Below, piece after piece: positions 1-8,700 of a stretch of DNA of 13,155 nt. The notes beneath the pieces are model-generated. The model did not search any database and was not told where the DNA came from. It saw only the letters and a list, made by a program, of their open reading frames with translations. Both the position numbers and the translations under genes were made by a program. The DNA is from Thiolapillus brandeum (GTDB taxonomy: Bacteria > Pseudomonadota > Gammaproteobacteria > Chromatiales > Chromatiaceae), in the NCBI GenBank assembly GCA_011051425.1, contig DRLF01000008.1:1-13155 (forward strand), given 5' to 3'. Numbering within the stretch: the first letter of the stretch is position 1; every line of letters starts with the position of its first letter.

Positions 1-11
1 ACTGAGGATCG

Positions 12-914
12 ATGATGAATGTGATTTCACTGTTGAACGAATTGATCCTGATGCCGCTGCTGGGCTTCATCATTGGGCTGGCCCTGCTGCTCATGATGCG
101 CCGTATTGCAGCCAAGCTGCAGCGCCGGGTGGGTCCGCCGCTGTTGCAGCCTCTGTATGACGTGATCAAAACCTTTGGCAAGGAGACCCAGATCTCCCAT
201 GGTGTGATACATGACTGGGGCATCATCCTGGCCGTGGGCGGTTATATCGCCGCAGAGACCCTGCTGCCGGTACCGGGCATGACCGGTATTGCGGAAAAAG
301 GTGGCTTGCTCGTGCTTCTGTACATGACCATGATCCCTTCACTGGGTATGGCCCTGGCGGCGTCCAGCTGCGCCAACCCCAATGCCTCCATCGGCGTGGC
401 GCGTGCACTGACGGCCATGCTGGCCTACGAGGTTCCTTATGTGATCGTCATCTTCGGTGCGGCCTATCACTACGGCACCATGAGTTTTCTGGAGATCCTG
501 CGTATCCAGCAGGAGCAGGGCATGGCCGCCTGGGGGATCGCGCAGATGCCGCTGCTGGCCATCGCCGGACTGTTCGCCATGCAGGGCATGATGGGCAAAC
601 AGCCTTTCGAGATCTACGTGGCGCCCGCCGAGATCGCCACCGGCCCCATGGTGGAAATGGGCGGAAAGTACATGGGCAGCCTGCTGATCATGCAGAGTTT
701 CCAGTATTACACCACTGCCGTGATTTACGTGACCCTGTTTCTGGGGGGTGGCAGCAACTGGCTCGATTTCCTGGTGAAAGTCTTTGCCGTGGTAGCCATC
801 CCCACCACTATTGCCTTTCTTTTCCCCCGTTACCGTACCGAGGATATGGTGCGTCTGATGTGGAAATGGCCGGTGATCATTGGCCTTCTCGGCCTTGCAT
901 TTATGATGAACTGA
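12..914 (+). CDS. NuoH/HyfC-like membrane subunit of a complex I/hydrogenase-related complex
   Basis: This 300-residue, very hydrophobic protein is the membrane anchor that links the peripheral arm to the pumping subunits in complex I and group 4 hydrogenases. The amphipathic segment after the first membrane helix, QRRVGPPLLQPLYDVIK at residues 37-53, has the hydrogenase-type GPPLLQP form. The loop PFEIYVAPAEIATGPMVE at 198-215 matches the conserved acidic quinone-channel loop of NuoH, and AYEVP at 138-142 matches its conserved YE pair. There are about eight membrane helices. Two ATG codons lie in tandem at 12 and 15. The GAGG at 4-7 is four bases from the first and seven from the second, so translation may begin at 15. 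The stop shares one base with the next start (TGATG at 912-916). Family assignment is firm; the choice between the HyfC/HycD and Ehr classes rests on the neighbours. Confidence 0.9.
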   Translation: MMNVISLLNELILMPLLGFIIGLALLLMMRRIAAKLQRRVGPPLLQPLYDVIKTFGKETQISHGVIHDWGIILAVGGYIAAETLLPVPGMTGIAEKGGLLVLLYMTMIPSLGMALAASSCANPNASIGVARALTAMLAYEVPYVIVIFGAAYHYGTMSFLEILRIQQEQGMAAWGIAQMPLLAIAGLFAMQGMMGKQPFEIYVAPAEIATGPMVEMGGKYMGSLLIMQSFQYYTTAVIYVTLFLGGGSNWLDFLVKVFAVVAIPTTIAFLFPRYRTEDMVRLMWKWPVIIGLLGLAFMMN

Positions 915-1603
915 TGATGAAAAATCTGGAAAATATTCCCGTGGAGCAGCGCAGGCGCACCAATCCCCTGGCTCATGTTTTCGATGAGTTTATGGCGTTC
1001 TGCCAGTCCCGTTCCCTGTTCATGCTGCATTACTGTACCGGTTGTGGCGCGGTGGAGCTTCCCCCTGTGATGACCAGCCGTTTCGACGGAGAGCGCCTGG
1101 GGATCAGTCCCATGGTGTCGCCCAGGCAGGCGGATGTGCTGCTGGTGACGGGCTATGTGTCGGTCAAGACCCTGAAGCGTGTGATACTCACCTACGAACA
1201 GATGCCCGCGCCCAAATACGTGGTGGGCATCTGTTCCTGCACCGTCAATGGCGGCATGTACTGGCAGAGTTACGCCACGGCCAAGAAACTGTCCGACTAC
1301 ATGCCCGTGGACATCTACATCGCCGGCTGCATGCCGCGACCGGAGGCAGTGATCTCCGGCATGCGGGATCTGATGGAAAAGATCCGCACGGGCAAGGCGG
1401 ATTCCTGGAAGGATTATTTTCGCAACTACGATCATTACCTGGGGCAGCAGCAGCGCCTGTTCGGCCCCAAGTGGCAGACGCCCACGGACATCATCGGCGA
1501 GGCCGAGCACTATGGCCTGATCACCAAGAACACCCGCGGTGAACACACGCGCCTGCTGGAAGAACACCAGAAACGTCTCGAACCCCTGGAGATGCGCCTG
1601 TGA
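914..1603 (+). CDS. NuoB/HyfI-like [4Fe-4S] small subunit
   Basis: This 229-residue protein is the small subunit that carries the last [4Fe-4S] cluster (N2, or the proximal cluster) next to the large subunit. Visible cysteines are C41 and C44 in CTGCGAVE, C109 in GICSCTVNGG, and C139 in VDIYIAGCMPRPEA. The CxxC spacing at 41-44 is that of hydrogenase small subunits, not the adjacent CC pair of true NuoB. C107 is an extra cysteine two residues before C109. The open frame extends upstream to an ATG at 860, but that would overlap the preceding gene by 55 bases. The ATG at 914 (or 917) gives the one-base TGATG junction typical of this operon and removes a non-homologous leader. No clear ribosome binding site precedes it, so translational coupling is likely. 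Confidence 0.88.
   Translation: MMKNLENIPVEQRRRTNPLAHVFDEFMAFCQSRSLFMLHYCTGCGAVELPPVMTSRFDGERLGISPMVSPRQADVLLVTGYVSVKTLKRVILTYEQMPAPKYVVGICSCTVNGGMYWQSYATAKKLSDYMPVDIYIAGCMPRPEAVISGMRDLMEKIRTGKADSWKDYFRNYDHYLGQQQRLFGPKWQTPTDIIGEAEHYGLITKNTRGEHTRLLEEHQKRLEPLEMRL
1588..1591 (+). promoter_or_regulatory. Ribosome binding site for the NuoC-like gene
   Basis: GGAG ends eight bases before the GTG at 1600. This supports the GTG start and the four-base GTGA overlap rather than a later ATG. Confidence 0.6.
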
Positions 1604-2172
1604 GCAAGGAACTGGCAAGATGGATGGACGATCTCCTGCAGGAGATCGACACCCTGAAGTTCGAACGCAAGAACGAACGCCGGGTGAGGGTGGACGTGGA
1701 CAGCAAGTCCGTGCATTCCCTGCTGGAACTGTTGCGCGGCCGCGCTTCCTTCGTGCATCTTTCCGCCATCAGTTGCGTGGACTGGATCGACGAAGGCCAG
1801 TTCGAGCTGGTCTATCATATCTGGTCCTATGAAATGAACACTCTGGTGTCCGTACACACGCGCATCTCGCGGGACAGCTGTTCCTACATTTCGGTGTATG
1901 ACATCTTCCCCAACTGCGCGTTCTACGAAAGAGACATCCACGAAATGTATGGCATGTATTTCGAGGGCAGCCCCTGCATGGACAAGTTCATCCTCACCGA
2001 GTGGGATGGGCCGCCACCCATGCGCAAGGACTTCGATTCCGAAGCCTGGGTGAACGAGCATTTCGACTGGCAGGACTACCATCCGGACTGGCTGCAGGAA
2101 CTGGAAACCCAGGGAGGCGGCATCGCCATCCATCCCGAAGAACAGCGCTTCAGCCGCAGGAACAAGGAATGA
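1600..2172 (+). CDS. NuoC-like subunit (30 kDa family)
   Basis: This 190-residue protein matches the complex I 30-kDa subunit family, which docks on the NuoB/NuoD core and carries no cofactor. The diagnostic part is near residues 108-145, FYERDIHEMYGMYFEG followed by DKFILTEWDGPPPMRKDF, which parallels the ERE-DMFGI-F-GHP...RKDY signature of NuoC. It is a separate protein, as in many complex I operons, whereas Hyf/Hyc hydrogenases fuse this domain to the large subunit. The start is GTG at 1600, overlapping the previous stop by four bases (GTGA), with GGAG at 1588-1591 eight bases upstream. It ends in an ATGA overlap with the next gene at 2169. Confidence 0.87.
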   Translation: MSKELARWMDDLLQEIDTLKFERKNERRVRVDVDSKSVHSLLELLRGRASFVHLSAISCVDWIDEGQFELVYHIWSYEMNTLVSVHTRISRDSCSYISVYDIFPNCAFYERDIHEMYGMYFEGSPCMDKFILTEWDGPPPMRKDFDSEAWVNEHFDWQDYHPDWLQELETQGGGIAIHPEEQRFSRRNKE

Positions 2173-3311
2173 GACCGGAGAACTACGAAGCCAAGCGCCA
2201 GCCGCCGAGCAACGAATTCGAACTCAACTTCGGTCCCAACCATCCGGGTATCGAAGGCAACTATGCTTTCCGGGTCAAGGTCAGTGGCGATATCGTGCTG
2301 GAGGGTAAGGCCGATGCAGGTTACCTGCACCGGGGTTTCGAGAAGCTCATGGAAAACCGCCTGTGGATTCAGAATATCGCCATCACGCCACGTATCTGCG
2401 TGCCTGACCCCGTACCCATGGAAGTCATCTACTGTCTCTCGGTAGAGGACCTGTGTGGCCAGGAAGTGCCGGCGAGAGCCCAGTGGCTGCGCGTGCTGCA
2501 GATGGAAATGTCCCGTTTCGCAGCCTATCTTTTTTATTTCGGCGGCCTGGGTTCCACCAATGGCATGTACACCCCTCATTACTGGGGCATGGCGGACAGG
2601 GATCTGATTCTCGACCTGTTCGAGGAACTCTGTGGTGGCCGGGTCTATCACATTTACAACATTCCCGGCGGCGTGCGGCGGGACATACCCGACGGCTGGC
2701 TGGAGCGGGTCTCCAGCACCTTCGATTATCTGGAAAGCCGCCTGAAGGACTACGATGACCTGGTGTTTCGCAACCAGGTGTTCATCCGCCGTACCAGAGG
2801 CATAGGGGTGCTCAACCAGCAGGAAGCCCTGGAGCTGGGCGTGACGGGTCCCAACCTGCGCGCCTGCGGCCTGCCTTTCGATGTGCGCCGTGACGATCCC
2901 TACCTGGTCTATGACCAGCTCGACTTCGATTTGCCCACGGAAGATGCCGGGGACAACCTGGCCCGCGCCCTGGTGAGGCGTGCCGACCTGTTCGAGATAC
3001 TCAGGATCATTCGCCAGGTGATCAAGGCGCTGCCGGATATCGACGGCCCCATACGTGCGCCCATTCCCAATCCCCTGGCCTGGAACGTGCCAGCCGGCGA
3101 AACCTACCAGCGGGTCGAATCCTCCAAGGGGGAACTGGCCTGGTACGTGGTATCCGACGGTGGCGACAAGCCCTACCGCGCCCATGTGAGAGGACCTTCC
3201 CAGACCCACGCGGTGCAGGTGCTGGAACACCTGGCCAAAGGCGCCAGGCTGGAGGACATTGCCCAGATCATGTTTTCCCTCGATGCCTGCCCGCCGGAGG
3301 TGGACCGGTGA
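2169..3311 (+). CDS. NuoD-like large subunit, mosaic of complex I and [NiFe]-hydrogenase motifs
   Basis: This 380-residue protein is the large peripheral subunit, homologous to NuoD and to group 4 hydrogenase large subunits. It opens with the Nuo-type FGPNHPGIEG at 21-30 and ends with DACPPEVDR at 372-380. A [NiFe] site needs RxCxxC near the N-terminus and DPCxxC near the C-terminus. Here they read R75-I-C77-V-P-D80 and D372-A-C374-P-P-E377. So the first Cys of each pair, a terminal nickel ligand in hydrogenases, remains, while the second, bridging one is Asp or Glu. Aligned from memory with Thermus Nqo4, the quinone-pocket His38 is E29 and Tyr87 is V78. Neither standard hydrogenase nor standard quinone chemistry is therefore supported. 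This fits an Ehr-type subunit of unknown reaction. The ATG at 2169 overlaps the upstream stop by four bases. Confidence 0.88.
   Translation: MRPENYEAKRQPPSNEFELNFGPNHPGIEGNYAFRVKVSGDIVLEGKADAGYLHRGFEKLMENRLWIQNIAITPRICVPDPVPMEVIYCLSVEDLCGQEVPARAQWLRVLQMEMSRFAAYLFYFGGLGSTNGMYTPHYWGMADRDLILDLFEELCGGRVYHIYNIPGGVRRDIPDGWLERVSSTFDYLESRLKDYDDLVFRNQVFIRRTRGIGVLNQQEALELGVTGPNLRACGLPFDVRRDDPYLVYDQLDFDLPTEDAGDNLARALVRRADLFEILRIIRQVIKALPDIDGPIRAPIPNPLAWNVPAGETYQRVESSKGELAWYVVSDGGDKPYRAHVRGPSQTHAVQVLEHLAKGARLEDIAQIMFSLDACPPEVDR
3296..3300 (+). promoter_or_regulatory. Strong ribosome binding site for the NuoI-GltD fusion gene
   Basis: GGAGG lies seven bases before the GTG at 3308, inside the last codons of the NuoD-like gene. 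It fixes the GTG start and the GTGA overlap. Confidence 0.7.
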
Positions 3312-4864
3312 GCAAGCGTATCGACTGGAAAGCCCTGGGCTCTATCCTCAGCCCGCTGAAGAACGTGCAGTTCCTGGCGCGGCCCGCCATTACCGAATCC
3401 CTGGAGCCGCGGGTGGCGGCGCCCAACTACCGCGGTTTCCATCTCAATGCCTGGGATGAATGCATCGGCTGTTCCACCTGCCAGAAGGTTTGCGACAACG
3501 CGGCCATCACCATGGTGAAGGTGCCTGAGCTGCCGAATGACCCGGTGAAAGGCGTGCGTAACCTGCGTCCCGCTATCGACTATGGCCGCTGCTGCTGGTG
3601 CGCCCTGTGTGTGGATATCTGCCCCACGGCGTCCATCTCCCTGTCCCGCGAGTACGTGCATACCTGTTTCGAGGAAGAGATCGACAGCTATTTCATGCTG
3701 CCCAGAGAACAGGGCATGCATGGCAAGGACTATGGCAAGGGCTGGGCCAAGAGTGAAGATGCCGACATGGTCGATCTTCATCGCCAGCCCATGGAGGAAG
3801 TGGCGCCGGAAGACCGCGTGGACAACTTCGAGGAGATCGTCGCCGGCTTCACCCGGCAGCAGGCCATACTCGAGGCCTCCCGCTGCGTGCAGTGTGGCAT
3901 GTGCCACGATTCCTGCCCGACCCACATGCATGCGCCCGAGTACATCCGTGCCATCTGGCAGGACGACGTGGAAGAAGCCGTCCGCCAGATGTACCGCAGC
4001 AATCCTTTCTCCCACGTCTGCGGCAGGGTCTGCACCCATCGTTGTGAAACCGCCTGCTCCATCGGGCGCCGTGGCGAGCCCATCGCCATACGCTGGCTCA
4101 AGCGTTATGCCATGGATGCGGTTCCTCATGAACGGATCAGGGAAATCGTTGCCGAGCAGAAGCCCCAATTCATCAGCGGCAGAAGCATCGGCATCATCGG
4201 TGCGGGTCCCGCGGGCCTCACGGCAGCCTTCGATCTCGCCAGGCAGGGACACAGCGTGACCGTCTATGAAGCCCTGGCAGAAGCCGGTGGCATGACGCGC
4301 TATGGCATTCCCTATTACCGGTTGCCACCCGAAGCGCTGGACAACGACGTGGACGTGATCGTCTCCATGGGCGTGGAGATCCGCTACAACACCCGGGTGG
4401 GCAGCGATATCACCATGGAAGAACTGCAGCGGCAGCATGACGCGGTGTTGCTGGCCATCGGTCTGCAGATGGGGCGCTCCACCCGCATTCCCGGCAGTGA
4501 TCATGCCCGGGTGTTCCGCGCCGTGGACCTGCTGCGCATGGCCGGGGCGGGAGAAGATTTCGAAACGCCGCGCCAGGCCATCGTGATCGGTGGCGGCAAC
4601 GTGGCCATGGATATCGCCCGCACCCTGGCGCGTCTGCAGAAGCAGCACTATCATGAGGTGAAGATAACCGTGCTGGCGATGGAGAGAGAGGCAGACTTTC
4701 TCGCGGATCCCGTGGAGATCAGGGAGGCCCGGGAAGAGGGCATCCATATCATCGATGCCAGGGGGCCGAGGGAAGTCATGGTCGAGAATGACGAGCTGAC
4801 CGGGCTCAAGACCTGGCGGGTGAAAGCTATCTTCGATGAACAGGGCCGTTTTGCGCCCACTTAA
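3308..4864 (+). CDS. NuoI-like ferredoxin fused to GltD-like FAD/NAD(P)H oxidoreductase, cut short by an in-frame TAA
   Basis: Before the stop there are 518 residues. Residues 52-62 (CIGCSTCQKVC) and 95-105 (CCWCALCVDIC) form two [4Fe-4S] motifs of the NuoI/HycF type, which wire electrons to the NuoB-like cluster. Next comes a GltD-like module: CxxCxxCxxxC at 193-203, four cysteines with three-residue spacing at 238-250, an FAD-binding GAGPAG at 298-303, and an NAD(P)H-binding site around GGGNVA at 428-433. By family the module should pass electrons between NAD(P)H and the iron-sulfur chain, acting as input or output arm of the complex. TAA at 4862-4864 ends the frame, but the same frame then continues to 5140 with the missing C-terminus. 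As written, the product lacks the last FAD-contact segment and is probably non-functional unless the stop is a sequence error or is read through. The start is GTG at 3308. Confidence 0.85.
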   Translation: MSKRIDWKALGSILSPLKNVQFLARPAITESLEPRVAAPNYRGFHLNAWDECIGCSTCQKVCDNAAITMVKVPELPNDPVKGVRNLRPAIDYGRCCWCALCVDICPTASISLSREYVHTCFEEEIDSYFMLPREQGMHGKDYGKGWAKSEDADMVDLHRQPMEEVAPEDRVDNFEEIVAGFTRQQAILEASRCVQCGMCHDSCPTHMHAPEYIRAIWQDDVEEAVRQMYRSNPFSHVCGRVCTHRCETACSIGRRGEPIAIRWLKRYAMDAVPHERIREIVAEQKPQFISGRSIGIIGAGPAGLTAAFDLARQGHSVTVYEALAEAGGMTRYGIPYYRLPPEALDNDVDVIVSMGVEIRYNTRVGSDITMEELQRQHDAVLLAIGLQMGRSTRIPGSDHARVFRAVDLLRMAGAGEDFETPRQAIVIGGGNVAMDIARTLARLQKQHYHEVKITVLAMEREADFLADPVEIREAREEGIHIIDARGPREVMVENDELTGLKTWRVKAIFDEQGRFAPT

Positions 4865-5140
4865 GATGAAGCGGATGAGCAGTTTCATCCCGGTGACATG
4901 GTGGTCGAGGCCATCGGCCAGATGGCGGACGTGTCCATACTGGGCGATGAACTCACCGAATCCCTGGAATGGAACCGGGGGCGTATCCAGATCGACAGGG
5001 ATGGCCGGACGGCCGTAGACTGGCTCTGGGCGGCGGGCGACATGGTCACGGGTCCCGACGTGGTGCATGCGGTTGCCGACGGTCACCGCGTGGCAGCGTC
5101 CATAGACAGTGTTATCCAGACAACAGAGAAACGGACATGA
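4865..5140 (+). pseudogene. C-terminal remnant of the GltD-like domain after the in-frame stop
   Basis: Directly after the TAA the same frame stays open for 91 codons. It carries the expected end of a GltD-like flavoprotein: a VVEAIGQ segment, then WLWAAGDMVTGPDVVHAV, whose GD (the Asp codon at 5039-5041) contacts FAD in this family. A read-through protein would have 610 residues in a continuous domain, so no bases are gained or lost. The natural stop (TGA 5138-5140) overlaps the ferritin-like start in an ATGA junction like the others in the operon, which argues that this tail was translated until recently. Separate translation could only begin at the ATG at 4898, which has no good ribosome binding site. 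Confidence 0.8.
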
Positions 5141-5640
5141 GTGAAATAGGCAAGAGTGGCAGGGAGCAACTGGAAGGCAAGAAGAGCATTGCCGAGATTC
5201 TCGATGTGGCCATTTCCTTCGAGAAGACAGCACGGGATTTCTACCGTGATCTTGCGCCGAAAGTGAGCAAGAATATCCGCTGGCTGGTGGAAGACCTGGC
5301 GATTGAGGAGCAGGGGCATTATGATCTGTTCAAATCGCTGAAAAGCCGCCCGGATATCGAAGCGCATTTGACCAGCGAAGTGGCAACGCCAGCCAGCGAC
5401 GGAAAGTTTTCCGACGCAGTGCTGTTACCTGATCTGGGGGACAGTCCGGATGACCAGGAAGTCCTGCGCTATGCACTGTATCGCGAACACACGGCCATGG
5501 AACAGTACCAGTCGCTGGCGGAAACGGCGCCCGATGGCGCATTGCGGGACCTGTTTCGCTTTCTGGCCAAAGAAGAGACAGAGCACAAGAACGAGCTGGA
5601 AAAGCTGTACTACGAGGTCGTTCATTCCGGCGGAGTATAG
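5137..5640 (+). CDS. Rubrerythrin/ferritin-like diiron protein
   Basis: This 167-residue protein is predicted to be a four-helix bundle of the ferritin-like superfamily. Diiron ligands can be placed at E29, E58 and H61 (EEQGH), E122 (or E117), and E147 and H150 (EETEH), the two ExxH repeats of rubrerythrin-type proteins. There is no C-terminal rubredoxin domain, so it is not a full rubrerythrin. Likely roles are peroxide reduction or iron handling that protects or supplies the iron-sulfur complex encoded upstream. That role is inferred from position. The ATG at 5137 overlaps the stop of the flavoprotein remnant by four bases, so translation may depend on ribosomes arriving from upstream. If the TAA at 4862 is real, this coupling would be weakened. 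Confidence 0.85.
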   Translation: MSEIGKSGREQLEGKKSIAEILDVAISFEKTARDFYRDLAPKVSKNIRWLVEDLAIEEQGHYDLFKSLKSRPDIEAHLTSEVATPASDGKFSDAVLLPDLGDSPDDQEVLRYALYREHTAMEQYQSLAETAPDGALRDLFRFLAKEETEHKNELEKLYYEVVHSGGV

Positions 5641-5715
5641 GGAAACAGAACCCGCGCCGTTTTGCCGGACCGATGAAACTTTCCTGTTTGGACTTTTCCT
5701 GATTGGATATCGAGT

Positions 5716-6720
5716 ATGAAATACAAAAGTCTTATATTGCTGTTTGTTGGTGGCTGCTGGATGCATCCTTCATTTGCCCAGGAGCTGGATGACTACCAAC
5801 GTTGTCTGGTAGAGACGCTGGCTGACGCCGACAGTCGGATGACTGTGGGAGATATACGTGAGGCATGCAGGGAAAAACACCCTGGAATGCCAGCTGAGAA
5901 TGACCAGGCAGCTGCCAGCACTTCAGCCGTTGCCCGGCGGATGATCCAGGAAAAAATCACGGAAGACAAAGCCTTTGTTCTGACGCCTTATCGTCCCAAC
6001 TATATCCTGCTGGCGGCTTACAACGCGGCCGGGGTCAATGAACAGCCTTTCCAGGAAGCTTTTCCGGACAAGAAACCGGATTTGAACGATACCGAAGTCA
6101 AGTTTCAGATCAGTTTCAAGTTTCCCATCGTCAAGAACCTGTTCGGTGACAATGGCGACCTCTACGCGGCCTATACCAACCGTTCTTTCTGGCAGGTGTA
6201 CAACACGGATTCTGCTCCCTTCCGGGAAACCAATCACGAACCCGAAGCCTGGTTGAGGTTCTATAATGACTTTGAGTTTCTGGGCATGAGAAACGTACTG
6301 AATGATATCGGCATCGTTCACCAGTCGAACGGACGGTCAGGCAGCCTCTCCCGCAGCTGGAACCGAGTCTATGCGCGTTTCGTGTTCGAAAGCGGCAACC
6401 TGGCCTTTGCCGTTCAGCCCTGGTACCGCATCAGGGAGAGCAAGAAGAACGACGACAATCCTGATATCGAGGATTACCTGGGGAACTTCGAATTTCAGGG
6501 GGCCTACAGGTGGGGTGCGCACGAGTTCGGTCTCATGTTCCGTAACAACCTGGATTTCGACGTGAACCGTGGTGCTGCCCAACTGGACTGGAGCTTCCCC
6601 ATTCACGGACGCCTGCGTGGTTATGTGCAGTGGTTCAACGGCTATGGTGAAAGCCTCATCGACTACAATGAAAACGTCAACAGCTTTGGTGTGGGCGTCA
6701 AGCTTACAGACTGGCTGTAA
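5716..6720 (+). CDS. pldA: Outer membrane phospholipase A (OMPLA)
   Basis: This 334-residue protein hydrolyses phospholipids in the outer leaflet of the outer membrane in a calcium-dependent way. The family signature is plain: HQSNGRSGSLSRSWNR at 202-217 gives catalytic H202 and S204, the calcium-site serine S212 and catalytic N216, with the spacing of E. coli His142, Ser144, Ser152 and Asn156. Residues 1-21 form a signal peptide ending in SFA before QE. The rest alternates as in a 12-stranded barrel. Between signal and barrel is a segment with two cysteines (C30, C51) that could form a periplasmic disulfide. The ribosome binding site is weak (GGA at 5705-5707). The gene stands alone between the ferritin-like gene and the convergent dapE. 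The 75-base gap before it (5641-5715) shows no convincing terminator or promoter. Confidence 0.95.
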   Translation: MKYKSLILLFVGGCWMHPSFAQELDDYQRCLVETLADADSRMTVGDIREACREKHPGMPAENDQAAASTSAVARRMIQEKITEDKAFVLTPYRPNYILLAAYNAAGVNEQPFQEAFPDKKPDLNDTEVKFQISFKFPIVKNLFGDNGDLYAAYTNRSFWQVYNTDSAPFRETNHEPEAWLRFYNDFEFLGMRNVLNDIGIVHQSNGRSGSLSRSWNRVYARFVFESGNLAFAVQPWYRIRESKKNDDNPDIEDYLGNFEFQGAYRWGAHEFGLMFRNNLDFDVNRGAAQLDWSFPIHGRLRGYVQWFNGYGESLIDYNENVNSFGVGVKLTDWL

Positions 6721-6734
6721 TACAGGCGCGTTCC

Positions 6735-8349
<1,615 letters not shown>

Positions 8350-8353
<4 letters not shown>

Positions 8354-8700
8354 TTTTCAAACAGCTCCGTGTAGTTTTTTTCGGAAAAACCGACTTCGAT
8401 ATGCCCGTCTTCGGTGATCAGCACGGGACGCTTGATGATGGAAGGGGTCTCCAGCATCAGCCGGAGGGCGCTGGCTTCATCGATGTTGTCCCGTTGCTCC
8501 TGTGTGAGCTTGCGCCACATCATGCCGCGGCGGTTGAGCAGGATTTCCCAGCCGACCTTGTCCGACCACTCGCGCAGGCGGGTTTCATCCACGCCTTCTT
8601 TTTTATAATCATGAAACACGTAACCGATGCCATGATCCGCCAGCCATTTGCGGGCCTTCTTCATGGTGTCGCAGTTGGGAATGCCGTAGACCTCTACCAT
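8350..8700 (-). CDS. yffB: ArsC/Spx-family reductase-like protein (YffB type)
   Basis: This 116-residue thioredoxin-fold protein belongs to the ArsC superfamily. It opens with VYGIPNCDTMKKARKWL, whose single C10 is the catalytic position, and continues with LLNRRGMMWRKL at 54-65 and KRPVLI at 90-95. These fit the YffB branch rather than true arsenate reductases, which use further arsenate-binding residues. E. coli yffB lies just upstream of dapE, so the position is conserved. A glutathione-dependent reductase role has been proposed for the family, but its link to DAP synthesis is unknown. The start shares one base with the dapD stop (TGATG), and the stop overlaps the next start by four bases. 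Confidence 0.9.

Noticed and set aside
2169..3311. Functional group 4 [NiFe] hydrogenase large subunit
   Set aside because: Both CxxC pairs are incomplete (CxxD and CxxE), so the Ni-Fe centre cannot be coordinated in the usual way.
4862..4864. Selenocysteine, pyrrolysine or programmed frameshift at the TAA
   Set aside because: Those recodings use TGA or TAG, and the frame does not shift across the stop. No recoding hairpin was evident.
12..5140. Ordinary complex I (nuo) operon
   Set aside because: The NuoI-like domain is fused to GltD, the small subunit has hydrogenase-type cysteine spacing, the gene order after NuoD differs, and the quinone-pocket His and Tyr equivalents are absent.
3173..5233. 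686-codon open frame on the minus strand
   Set aside because: It is antisense to the fusion gene and its neighbours, has a composition rich in His, Gly and Ala without recognisable domains, and follows from codon bias on the plus strand.
5641..5715. Terminator between the ferritin-like gene and pldA
   Set aside because: Only a short imperfect match (GGAAACAG with CTGTTTGG) is present, with no GC-rich stem followed by a T run.
6721..6734. Bidirectional terminator between pldA and dapE
   Set aside because: The 14-base gap contains no inverted repeat or T tract.
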